Shown here: piece after piece, positions 1 through 5,582 of the stretch | Layout: every line of letters starts with the position of its first letter | Numbering within the stretch: the first letter of the stretch is position 1 | Assembly (NCBI GenBank): GCA_013298245.1 | Contig: JAAFHD010000150.1 | Coordinates: forward strand, 1,521 to 8,347 | Origin: Alphaproteobacteria bacterium | GTDB lineage: Bacteria; Pseudomonadota; Alphaproteobacteria; Acetobacterales; Acetobacteraceae | DNA: 6,827 bases | Direction: 5' to 3' | The notes under the pieces: model-generated | Seen by the model: only the letters and a program-made list of their open reading frames with translations | What the model was told of the DNA's origin: nothing | Database searches by the model: none | Translations under genes and position numbers: made by a program

Positions 1-129
1 GCCGCCGCGCTGGATGCGCGCTACGCACCGCTCGCGCGCTTCTATCTGCACCGTTTATTGCCACGCGCCGCCGCTTCCTTGAGCCAGGTCAAGGAAGCCG
101 ACGCGCTTCTCGCGTTGATGTCAGCTTGA
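1..129 (+). CDS. 3' end of upstream gene, possibly acyl-CoA dehydrogenase C-terminus
   Basis: An open frame enters from the left edge and stops at TGA 127-129, leaving 42 residues ending in KEADALLALMSA. The visible part is alanine- and leucine-rich and should be helical, with the segment FYLHRLLPRAAASL. This resembles the helical tails of acyl-CoA dehydrogenases, which often end with an 'LLP.AA.LA' helix and a run of small and leucine residues. That resemblance is recalled from the family and rests on very few residues, so the product call is weak; the reading frame itself is more secure. The gene points the same way as the carotenoid operon but is separated from it by 106 bases with a candidate promoter, so it is probably not part of the pathway. 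Confidence 0.5.
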   Translation, partial: AAALDARYAPLARFYLHRLLPRAAASLSQVKEADALLALMSA

Positions 130-154
130 AAATCATGCCCTTCGGTATTATTAA
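126..154 (+). promoter_or_regulatory. Candidate sigma-70-type promoter for the crt operon
   Basis: TTGAAA (126-131) matches the -35 consensus at five of six positions. A 17-base spacer separates it from TATTAA (149-154), a 4/6 match to the -10 box. An alternative -10, TATTAT (146-151), is a better match but would leave only a 14-base spacer. The stretch is the most AT-rich part of the left end and lies just ahead of the first pathway gene. The -35 box overlaps the stop codon of the upstream gene. Transcription would start near 160, giving a leader of about 75 bases before the crtN start. This is pattern matching only. Confidence 0.35.
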
Positions 155-171
155 CGATATCGCAACGAAAC

Positions 172-220
172 GGGGTCGCCCCTTGCCTATCAGCATGTTC
201 ATCGCACCTAGCGGCAAGGG
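172..220 (+). promoter_or_regulatory. Leader inverted repeats, one arm covering the purine-rich ribosome-binding region of crtN
   Basis: Two hairpins can form and exclude each other. GGGG (172-175) can pair with CCCC (179-182) across a TCG loop. CCCTTGCC (180-187) is the exact reverse complement of GGCAAGGG (213-220), with a 25-base loop. They share bases 180-182. The 3' arm of the longer pair contains AAGGG, which continues as AAGGGAGA (216-223), the only purine-rich stretch that could serve as the ribosome-binding site for the ATG at 236. The site sits rather far from the start (about 12 bases). The long hairpin would hide it and the short one would free it. Regulation is inference; an 8-bp repeat in GC-rich DNA could be chance. 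Confidence 0.3.
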
Positions 221-235
221 AGACCGATCACCGTT

Positions 236-1801
236 ATGAATGCCCCGCTTGCCGCGCCTTATGTGAACCGCCCTCGACAGCACGTTGCCGTGATCGGCGC
301 GGGGCCTGGTGGGCTTGCCGCCGCCATGATCCTGGCCGCGCGCGGCCTGAAGGTGACGGTGTTCGAAAAGGACCCCGTGGTCGGCGGCCGCACCCGCACC
401 ATGGCCACGCCCGAGGGCTATCGCTTCGACCTCGGCCCCACCTTCTTCCTCTACCCGCGCATCCTGGGCGAAATCTTCGCCGCCTGCGGCGCGCGGTTGG
501 AAGACGAGATCGAGATGATCAAGCTCGACCCGCAATACCGCCTGATTTTCGAAGGCGATGGCGGGTCGAAAGCGGTGCTGGACGCGGTGCCCGACCACGC
601 GCAGATGGAAGACGCCATCCGCGCCATGGCGCCGCAAGATGTGCCCGGATTCCGCCGCTTCATGGCGGACAACAAGGTCAAGCTGGAAGCCTTCCGGCCG
701 ATCCTGGAAAACCCGATTCTCTCGCCCACAGACCTGTTCACCTTGCCCATGCTGAAGGGCCTGTTGCGGATGCGGCCGCACCTGACGGTGGACCAGGATC
801 TGCGCCGTTATTTCAGTGACCAGCGCATCCGCCTGGCCTTCAGTTTCCAGACGAAATATCTGGGCATGAGCCCGTTCCGCTGCCCGTCACTGTTCACCAT
901 CCTGAGCTATCTGGAATACGAACACGGCGTGTTCCACGTGAAGGGCGGGCTGGGCGGCGTGTCCACCGCGATGGCGCGCATGGCCGAACGGCTGGGCGCG
1001 GAAATCCGGCTGAATGCACCGATCGATCGCATCGCCTTTGCAGGCCGCCGCGCCATCGGCGTGGAAAGCGGTGGCCAGCATATCGCGGCCGACGCGGTGG
1101 TGATGAACGCGGATTTCGCGCACGCCATGCCGCAGCTGGTGCCCGACCACCTTCGCCGCAAATGGTCCGACGACAAGATCGACAAGGCGGCCTATTCCTG
1201 TTCGACCTTCATGCTCTACCTCGGCATCGAAGGGGAATGCCCCGAGATCGCGCACCACAATGTGCTGCTCTCGAAGGAATATGTGGAGAATATCCACCAG
1301 ATCGAAGCGGGCGTGATCCCGTCCGTGCCCAGCCTTTACCTGCACAACCCATCCGCCACCGACCCGACCATGGCGCCGCCAGGCCACACCGCGCTGTACC
1401 TGCTGGTGCCGGTGCCGAACCTGCGCTTCGGCGCGGATTGGCAGAAGGAATTGGCGCCGTTCCGCGAGGTGGCGCTGCAACGCATCGAGTCACTCGGCGT
1501 GCCCAATCTGCGCGAACGCATTCGCTACGAACGCGTCGTCACGCCGCAGGATTGGATGGACAATTACGCCGTCGGCTATGGCGCGACATTCAACCTGTCG
1601 CACAAGATCCGGCAGATGCTGCATTGGCGCCCGGGCAACCGCTTCCAGGACACGGACGGGCTATACTTGGTCGGCGGCGGCACGCATCCTGGCAGCGGAT
1701 TGCCAGTGATTTACGAAGGCGCGCGAATCACGACGCGCCTGGTGATGGACGACCTGGGTGTTCCGGCCATGCCGCAGCACTACGCGGTCGCCGCGCAATG
1801 A
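236..1801 (+). CDS. crtN: CrtN-type C30 carotenoid desaturase (FAD-dependent, CrtI/phytoene desaturase family)
   Basis: A 521-residue flavoprotein predicted to desaturate a C30 chain (squalene or dehydrosqualene) to the conjugated backbone of a C30 carotenoid. The N-terminal Rossmann fold shows the dinucleotide-binding motif GAGPGG at 21-26, the ribose-binding acidic residue E44 and GGR at 50-52. The C-terminal FAD motif of the family is at about 477-490 (YLVGGGTHPGSGLP). The middle resembles staphylococcal CrtN more than CrtP: FQTKYLGMSPFRCPSLF, HGVFHVKGG and YSCSTFMLYLGI have close counterparts there. The length is typical. The start at ATG 236 leaves a short tail before the Rossmann strand; no upstream in-frame start looks better, though its ribosome-binding site is distant. 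It is the first gene of the operon and is separated from crtP by a palindrome array. A C40 phytoene desaturase is the main alternative, made less likely by the squalene-type synthase at 5579-6827. Confidence 0.85.
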   Translation: MNAPLAAPYVNRPRQHVAVIGAGPGGLAAAMILAARGLKVTVFEKDPVVGGRTRTMATPEGYRFDLGPTFFLYPRILGEIFAACGARLEDEIEMIKLDPQYRLIFEGDGGSKAVLDAVPDHAQMEDAIRAMAPQDVPGFRRFMADNKVKLEAFRPILENPILSPTDLFTLPMLKGLLRMRPHLTVDQDLRRYFSDQRIRLAFSFQTKYLGMSPFRCPSLFTILSYLEYEHGVFHVKGGLGGVSTAMARMAERLGAEIRLNAPIDRIAFAGRRAIGVESGGQHIAADAVVMNADFAHAMPQLVPDHLRRKWSDDKIDKAAYSCSTFMLYLGIEGECPEIAHHNVLLSKEYVENIHQIEAGVIPSVPSLYLHNPSATDPTMAPPGHTALYLLVPVPNLRFGADWQKELAPFREVALQRIESLGVPNLRERIRYERVVTPQDWMDNYAVGYGATFNLSHKIRQMLHWRPGNRFQDTDGLYLVGGGTHPGSGLPVIYEGARITTRLVMDDLGVPAMPQHYAVAAQ

Positions 1802-1818
1802 TGTTGGCGCTGGTGGAG

Positions 1819-1877
1819 CTGGGGAAGGGCGCTGCCCTCCCCCAGACCCCCACCCGCCAGGGGTCAACGACCCCTGG
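1819..1877 (+). repeat. REP-like double hairpin, left copy (A)
   Basis: Two hairpins begin 17 bases after the crtN stop. Stem 1 pairs 1819-1830 with 1834-1845 around a GCT loop: 12 pairs with one A.C mismatch (1825/1839). A C-rich linker follows (1846-1856, ACCCCCACCCG). Stem 2 pairs CCAGGGGTC (1857-1865) with GACCCCTGG (1869-1877) around an AAC loop, with no mismatch. The same order of stem, linker and stem recurs in reverse orientation at 1984-2040. No T-run follows either stem, so neither is a canonical Rho-independent terminator, but stem 1 could block 3' exonucleases or pause polymerase after crtN. It looks like a member of a dispersed intergenic palindrome family. Confidence 0.8.
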
Positions 1878-1892
1878 ACCCGGTGTGGGTTA

Positions 1893-1970
1893 TTCGCCGG
1901 ATTGGGGAGGGGGCATCGAAGGCGCACCCGTCATCAAACGTGCGACATGCCCCCTCCCCAATCCGGCGAA
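1893..1970 (+). repeat. Perfect 24-bp inverted repeat with 30-base loop (centre of the array)
   Basis: Bases 1893-1916 (TTCGCCGGATTG at the outer end, ending GGGGGCAT) are the exact reverse complement of 1947-1970 (starting ATGCCCCC, ending CCGGCGAA). All 24 positions pair. G.T-tolerant pairing continues outward for several more bases (1884-1891 against 1972-1979) after one A.A mismatch. Inside the 30-base loop, CGCAC (1923-1927) can pair with GTGCG (1940-1944), giving a nested 5-bp stem around a 12-base loop. A perfect 24-bp palindrome in non-coding DNA is very unlikely by chance and points to a mobile or structured repeat. It could form a strong RNA hairpin in the crtN-crtP transcript or a cruciform in DNA. 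No protein coding is evident. Confidence 0.9.
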
Positions 1971-1983
1971 AGACTCATGGGTT

Positions 1984-2040
1984 CCAAGGGCCTCTCGGCC
2001 CTTGGCAGGTGGGGTCTGGGGAGGACAGCGTCCTCCCCAG
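1984..2040 (-). repeat. REP-like double hairpin, right copy (B), inverted relative to copy A
   Basis: Read on the - strand this has the same plan as 1819-1877. Stem 1 pairs CTGGGGAGGAC (2016-2026) with GTCCTCCCCAG (2030-2040) around an AGC loop: 11 pairs, no mismatch. The loop is GCT on the - strand, identical to copy A. The linker (2006-2015) is ACCCCACCTG on the - strand, close to copy A. Stem 2 pairs CCAAGGGCC (1984-1992) with GGCCCTTGG (1997-2005) around a TCTC loop. Stem differences from copy A fall in matching pairs, so pairing is kept. The copy ends 22 bases before the crtP ribosome-binding site. Confidence 0.8.
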
Positions 2041-2062
2041 GACAACCCGCACAACATCGGTT

Positions 2063-2069
2063 GAGAGGA
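2063..2069 (+). promoter_or_regulatory. Ribosome-binding site fixing the crtP start
   Basis: GAGAGGA lies 8 bases before ATG 2078, a good match in sequence and spacing to a Shine-Dalgarno site. The same frame stays open back to an ATG at 1883, but that extension would translate the palindrome array. The protein starting at 2078 begins directly with a Rossmann strand (MASHVVVIGSGLGG), as family members do, so 2078 is the better start. Confidence 0.75.
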
Positions 2070-2077
2070 TAACGCAC

Positions 2078-3670
2078 ATGGCTTCGCATGTGGTGGTGAT
2101 CGGTTCCGGGCTGGGCGGCTTGGCGGCCGCGGCGGTGGCGCGTGCGCGCGGGCATCGGGTGACGGTGCTGGACAAGAACCCGTGGCTGGGCGGGAAGGCG
2201 GCGGTTCTCAATGTCGCGTCGCCCGATGGGCGCGGCAATTTCCGCTTCGACATGGGGCCGACCATCCTGACAGTGCCGCGCGTGCTGCGGCGGATTTTTG
2301 CCGAAGCCGGCAAGAACCTTCACGAGGAAATGCCGCTCATCAAGCTGGAGCCGCAATGGCGCTGCTTCTTCGAAGACGGCAAGCGCGCCGACCTGATCGG
2401 CGATGTCGATGCGATGGTCGCCGAGATGCAGCGCGTGACCGGCCAACCCGGCATCGGCGATGGCTATCGGCGCTTCCAGCGCGTGGCCAAGCACCTACAT
2501 GACGTGTCGGAAAAATTCTTCTTCTGGAAGTCGGTGGAGGGCATCGCCGACACGCTGAACATGGGCGACAGCTTCAAGCCCAATGTGCTGCAGGATGTGA
2601 TGGCGCTGCGCATGGGGCAGTCGGCCGCGGGCGTCATCCGCAAGCATGTGCCGGATGCGAATATGGCGCAGATGCTGGACCACTACATGCAGTATGTCGG
2701 CAGCAATCCTTATGCCGCGCCGGCGGTGCTGTGCAGCATCGGCGATATGCAGGCTAGCGAGGGCGTGTGGTACCCCGTCGGCGGCACGCGCGCGGTGGCG
2801 GAGGGCCTTGCGAAACTGGCCGGCGATATGGGCGCGGAGCTGCGCACCAATTCGGAAGTCGCGGGCTTCGATGTCGAGAACAACGCGGTGCGCGGCGTGG
2901 TGCTGGCGAGCGGTGAGCGCATCGCGTGTGACGCGGTGATTTCCAACATGGATGCGATCCGCACCTACAAGGAATTGGTGGGCGGTTCGACCGGCGATCA
3001 ATACGCCAATAAGGGGTTCGAGCCGGCCTGTTCGGGCGTGGTGCTCTACCTCGGTTTGAAGAAGCGCTACGAGCACCTGGCGCACCATGATTTCGTGTTC
3101 TCGCGCGACCCCGAAGAGGAGTTCGACGCGATCTACAAGCGCGGCGAACCGGCGCCCGACCCGACCGCCTATCTGGCCGCGCCCTCGGGCACTGACCCGA
3201 CCGTTGCGCCCGAGGGCGGTGAGGCGCTGTATGTGCTGGTCCACACGCCCTATCTGCGCCCGCACCATGACTGGTCGAAGATGCTGAAGCCCTATCGCGA
3301 CACCATCATCGCCAAGCTGAAACGCACCGCCGGCCTTGAGGATATCGAGGAGCGCATCGTGGTGGAGCGCCACCTGACGCCGCAGGATATCCATGACCGC
3401 TACAAGGTGCTGAACGGCGCGATCTATGGGCTGGCGAGCCATGGCAAATTCACCGGCGCCTTCAAGCCCGGCAATCGTTCGCGCCAGGTGCGCGGGTTGT
3501 ATTTGTGCGGCGGTGCCGCGCATCCCGGCCCCGGCATGCCGATGGTGATGATGTCCGGCTGGATCGCGGCCGACGCGCTGGACCAGGATCTGGGCGGGCG
3601 CGGCATGACCGATTTCGCGCGCGCGGCCGGCGGGCGCGACACGCCGGTCATCGCCCACGCCGCGGAGTAG
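2078..3670 (+). CDS. crtP: CrtP-type C30 carotenoid oxidase (FAD-dependent, CrtI family)
   Basis: A 530-residue flavoprotein predicted to oxidise a terminal methyl group of a C30 carotene to an aldehyde or acid. The FAD-binding Rossmann motif GSGLGG is at 9-14, with D32 as the ribose-binding acid (E is commoner) and GGK at 38-40. The C-terminal FAD motif is YLCGGAAHPGPGMPM at 475-489. Several blocks resemble staphylococcal CrtP rather than CrtN: MLDHYMQYVGSNPYAAPAVL, QASEGVWYPVGG, GFEPACSGVVLYLGL, LAHHDFVFS and NGAIYGLASH. The length is normal apart from a slightly long C-terminal tail after the FAD motif (GRGMTDFARAAGGRDT and following). The next gene starts 4 bases downstream. Because CrtN and CrtP are paralogues, a desaturase role or a mixed role cannot be excluded from sequence alone. 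Confidence 0.82.
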   Translation: MASHVVVIGSGLGGLAAAAVARARGHRVTVLDKNPWLGGKAAVLNVASPDGRGNFRFDMGPTILTVPRVLRRIFAEAGKNLHEEMPLIKLEPQWRCFFEDGKRADLIGDVDAMVAEMQRVTGQPGIGDGYRRFQRVAKHLHDVSEKFFFWKSVEGIADTLNMGDSFKPNVLQDVMALRMGQSAAGVIRKHVPDANMAQMLDHYMQYVGSNPYAAPAVLCSIGDMQASEGVWYPVGGTRAVAEGLAKLAGDMGAELRTNSEVAGFDVENNAVRGVVLASGERIACDAVISNMDAIRTYKELVGGSTGDQYANKGFEPACSGVVLYLGLKKRYEHLAHHDFVFSRDPEEEFDAIYKRGEPAPDPTAYLAAPSGTDPTVAPEGGEALYVLVHTPYLRPHHDWSKMLKPYRDTIIAKLKRTAGLEDIEERIVVERHLTPQDIHDRYKVLNGAIYGLASHGKFTGAFKPGNRSRQVRGLYLCGGAAHPGPGMPMVMMSGWIAADALDQDLGGRGMTDFARAAGGRDTPVIAHAAE

Positions 3671-3674
3671 CGGC

Positions 3675-4481
3675 ATGACCGGCACCGTCGAAAACCCGGT
3701 GCCGCTGTGGTCCGAACGGGCCATGCGTTTTTTCAACGTGGCCTTCACGCGCAGCTTCGGGAAATCCTTCACTGCGCTGCGCGTGCCGCATTGGGGCATG
3801 CAGACGGCGCCGGAGGGCCGCGCCATCGTGGTCTATGCGACGCATCCGGGCTGGTGGGATGCGGTGCTGTTCATGCTGCTGCTGCGGCATTTCCATCCCG
3901 GCCGCCCGGCCTTCCTGCCGATGGATGCGGTCGCGCTGCGCAAATACGCCTTCATGAAGCGGCTTGGCGTTTTCGCGGTGGAGCAGAATTCGCCGCGCGG
4001 CGCGGTAGCGTTCCTGCAAGTGGCGCGCATGGTGTTGCAGGGCGATGCGAACATGCTCTGGATGAACGCGCCCGGCCGCTTCGCCGATGTGCGCGAAAGG
4101 CCGGTGCCGATCGCCGCCGGCACGGTGCGCCTGGCGGAGATTGCGCCGCATGCGGTGTTCGTGCCGCTCGCTTTCGAATACGCGCAATGGACCGAAAAGC
4201 GCGGCGAAGCGCTGGCCGCTTTTGGCGCGCCGATCGAAGGCGCGACACTCGCCGCCATGGACCGCGACATGCGCCACGCCGCCCTGCGCGAGGCCCAGAC
4301 CGCGGTGATGGACCGGCTGGCCGCGGATGCCATCACGCGCGACCCGGAGCGGTTCAAAATCATTGTCTCGGGCGGCGCGGGCATGGGTGGAATTTACGGC
4401 GCGTGGCAATACATGCGTGCCATCGCGCGCGGCGAACCGCATGTTCCGCAGCATGACCCGCGCGCAGGACGGACGGGATAG
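3675..4481 (+). CDS. PlsC-like acyltransferase, probably carotenoid-glycoside tailoring
   Basis: A 268-residue protein of the lysophospholipid acyltransferase (PlsC/LPLAT) superfamily. The catalytic HX4D motif is HPGWWD at 57-62, inside a hydrophobic stretch (about 50-70). The acceptor-binding region appears as APGRFADVRERP at 132-143, corresponding to the EGTRS block of classical PlsC, and FVPLAFEY corresponds to the later conserved proline block. No signal peptide is evident; the protein is probably membrane-associated. GGAG (3664-3667) lies 7 bases before the ATG and overlaps the end of crtP. Between a carotenoid oxidase and a glycosyltransferase it most likely transfers a fatty acyl group to the sugar of a C30 carotenoid glycoside. 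The staphylococcal enzyme for that step, CrtO, is a small, unrelated membrane protein, so this would be a non-homologous replacement. A phospholipid acyltransferase is the alternative. Confidence 0.8.
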   Translation: MTGTVENPVPLWSERAMRFFNVAFTRSFGKSFTALRVPHWGMQTAPEGRAIVVYATHPGWWDAVLFMLLLRHFHPGRPAFLPMDAVALRKYAFMKRLGVFAVEQNSPRGAVAFLQVARMVLQGDANMLWMNAPGRFADVRERPVPIAAGTVRLAEIAPHAVFVPLAFEYAQWTEKRGEALAAFGAPIEGATLAAMDRDMRHAALREAQTAVMDRLAADAITRDPERFKIIVSGGAGMGGIYGAWQYMRAIARGEPHVPQHDPRAGRTG

Positions 4482-4484
4482 AGA

Positions 4485-5582
4485 ATGGAATTCGCCCATA
4501 TCGCGCTGGCCCTGGCGCTGCTGCCGGTGATCTTCGGCATCATCAACCTGCTCAACCTGCCGCGGCTGCGCAAAGCCCCGCCGGCCGGCACGCTGGTCTC
4601 CATCCTGATCCCGGCGCGCAATGAGGCGGCGAATATCGGCGCGTGCCTGGACGCCGCGCTGGCCTCGACCGGCGCGGATGTGGAAGTGCTGGTGATGGAT
4701 GATGGCAGCACGGACCACACGGCCGCGATCGTGCAATCCTACGCGGCGCGGGATGCGCGCGTGCGGTTGCTCGCGGCGCCCGCGCTGCCGCCTGGCTGGA
4801 CCGGCAAGGTGCATGCCTGCGCGCGCCTGGCCGATGCCGCGCGCGGCACGCACCTGTTGTTCATCGACGCCGATGTGCGCCTGGCGCCACATGCCGCCGG
4901 CGCCATGGCCGCGCATGCGGCGGCGAAAAACATCGCGATGATTTCCGGCGTGCCGCGCCAGGTGATCGGCACGCTGGGCGAGGCGCTGACGGTGCCGTTC
5001 ATCAACTTCCTGCTGCTGTGCTACTTGCCGTTCGGCGGCCGCGCCATCCAGCGCAAACCCAGCCTGGCCGCCGCTTGCGGCCAGCTGGTGATGGTGGAAC
5101 GCCACGCCTATGACGCGATCGGCGGCCATGCTTCCATCAAGGGCGTGCTGCATGATGGCGTCGCGCTGGCGCGGTTGTTCCGCACCCGCGGGCACGACAC
5201 CGAAATCGTCGATGGCATGCCGCTGGCCACCTGCCGCATGTATGTCGGTTTTCGCCAATCCTGGGCGGGCTTCATCAAGAACGCGCATGAGGGCATGGCC
5301 ACCCCCGTCGGCCTGCCGATCTGGACCGTGCTGCTGGCCGGCGCGCATATCTGGCCCTGGTTCCTGCTGCCCGACCCCGAGGCCGCCATCACCATCCTGC
5401 TGACTTTTGCCATGCGCGCGGCCGTCACCATCCGCACGCGCGAACCCTGGTGGACCGTGCCTTTGCACCCGCTGACGGTGCTGGTTGCGCTGGCGATTCA
5501 GTGGACCGCGCTGATCCGTGTGGCGCTTGGTTTGAAGGCGGGCTGGAAAGGCCGCGCATATCCGTCCACAACAGGGGCATGA
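4485..5582 (+). CDS. crtQ: CrtQ-like family 2 glycosyltransferase, membrane-anchored
   Basis: A 365-residue inverting GT-A glycosyltransferase predicted to glycosylate an oxidised C30 carotenoid at the inner membrane. An N-terminal hydrophobic helix (about 4-25) precedes the GT2 core: ILIPARNEAANIG at 40-52, DDGSTD at 72-77, the loop LPPGWTGKVHAC at 101-112 and the metal-binding DAD at 128-130. A candidate catalytic aspartate is in LHDG (D224), and QSW at 258-260 takes the place of the QxxRW-type motif. Further hydrophobic segments lie at about 281-298, 303-320 and 333-352, and the C-terminus WKGRAY resembles that of staphylococcal CrtQ. The same family includes HpnB of hopanoid clusters, which shares the PPGWTGK loop, so HpnB is the main alternative; the crtN/crtP context favours CrtQ. 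It starts 3 bases after the acyltransferase stop and overlaps the next gene by 4 bases. Confidence 0.8.
   Translation: MEFAHIALALALLPVIFGIINLLNLPRLRKAPPAGTLVSILIPARNEAANIGACLDAALASTGADVEVLVMDDGSTDHTAAIVQSYAARDARVRLLAAPALPPGWTGKVHACARLADAARGTHLLFIDADVRLAPHAAGAMAAHAAAKNIAMISGVPRQVIGTLGEALTVPFINFLLLCYLPFGGRAIQRKPSLAAACGQLVMVERHAYDAIGGHASIKGVLHDGVALARLFRTRGHDTEIVDGMPLATCRMYVGFRQSWAGFIKNAHEGMATPVGLPIWTVLLAGAHIWPWFLLPDPEAAITILLTFAMRAAVTIRTREPWWTVPLHPLTVLVALAIQWTALIRVALGLKAGWKGRAYPSTTGA

Noticed and set aside
1819..1845. Intrinsic (Rho-independent) terminator after crtN
   Set aside because: The stem is strong, but it is followed by a C-rich run and not by Ts; it fits the repeat family better.
1893..1970. 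Terminal inverted repeats of an insertion sequence or MITE
   Set aside because: The arms enclose only 30 bases, no flanking direct repeat (target-site duplication) is visible next to them, and there is no transposase. A palindromic REP-type element fits better.
1758..2072. Small + strand open frames overlapping the end of crtN and the gap
   Set aside because: Their products are encoded largely by the palindromes, are rich in Pro, Gly and Arg, and show no domain or convincing ribosome-binding site.
1883..2077. N-terminal extension of crtP to an upstream in-frame ATG
   Set aside because: It would translate the palindrome array and put 65 unrelated residues before a Rossmann strand that normally begins the protein. 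ATG 2078 has a good ribosome-binding site.
2495..3826. Open frame on the - strand (443 codons) opposite crtP
   Set aside because: The translation is rich in His, Arg and Ala with no recognisable motif and lies wholly opposite crtP and the acyltransferase start; a codon-bias shadow.
5573..5578. AGGGGC as a ribosome-binding site for the HpnC-HpnD gene
   Set aside because: It ends one base before the ATG, too close to act as a Shine-Dalgarno site. The ATGA stop/start overlap suggests translational coupling instead.
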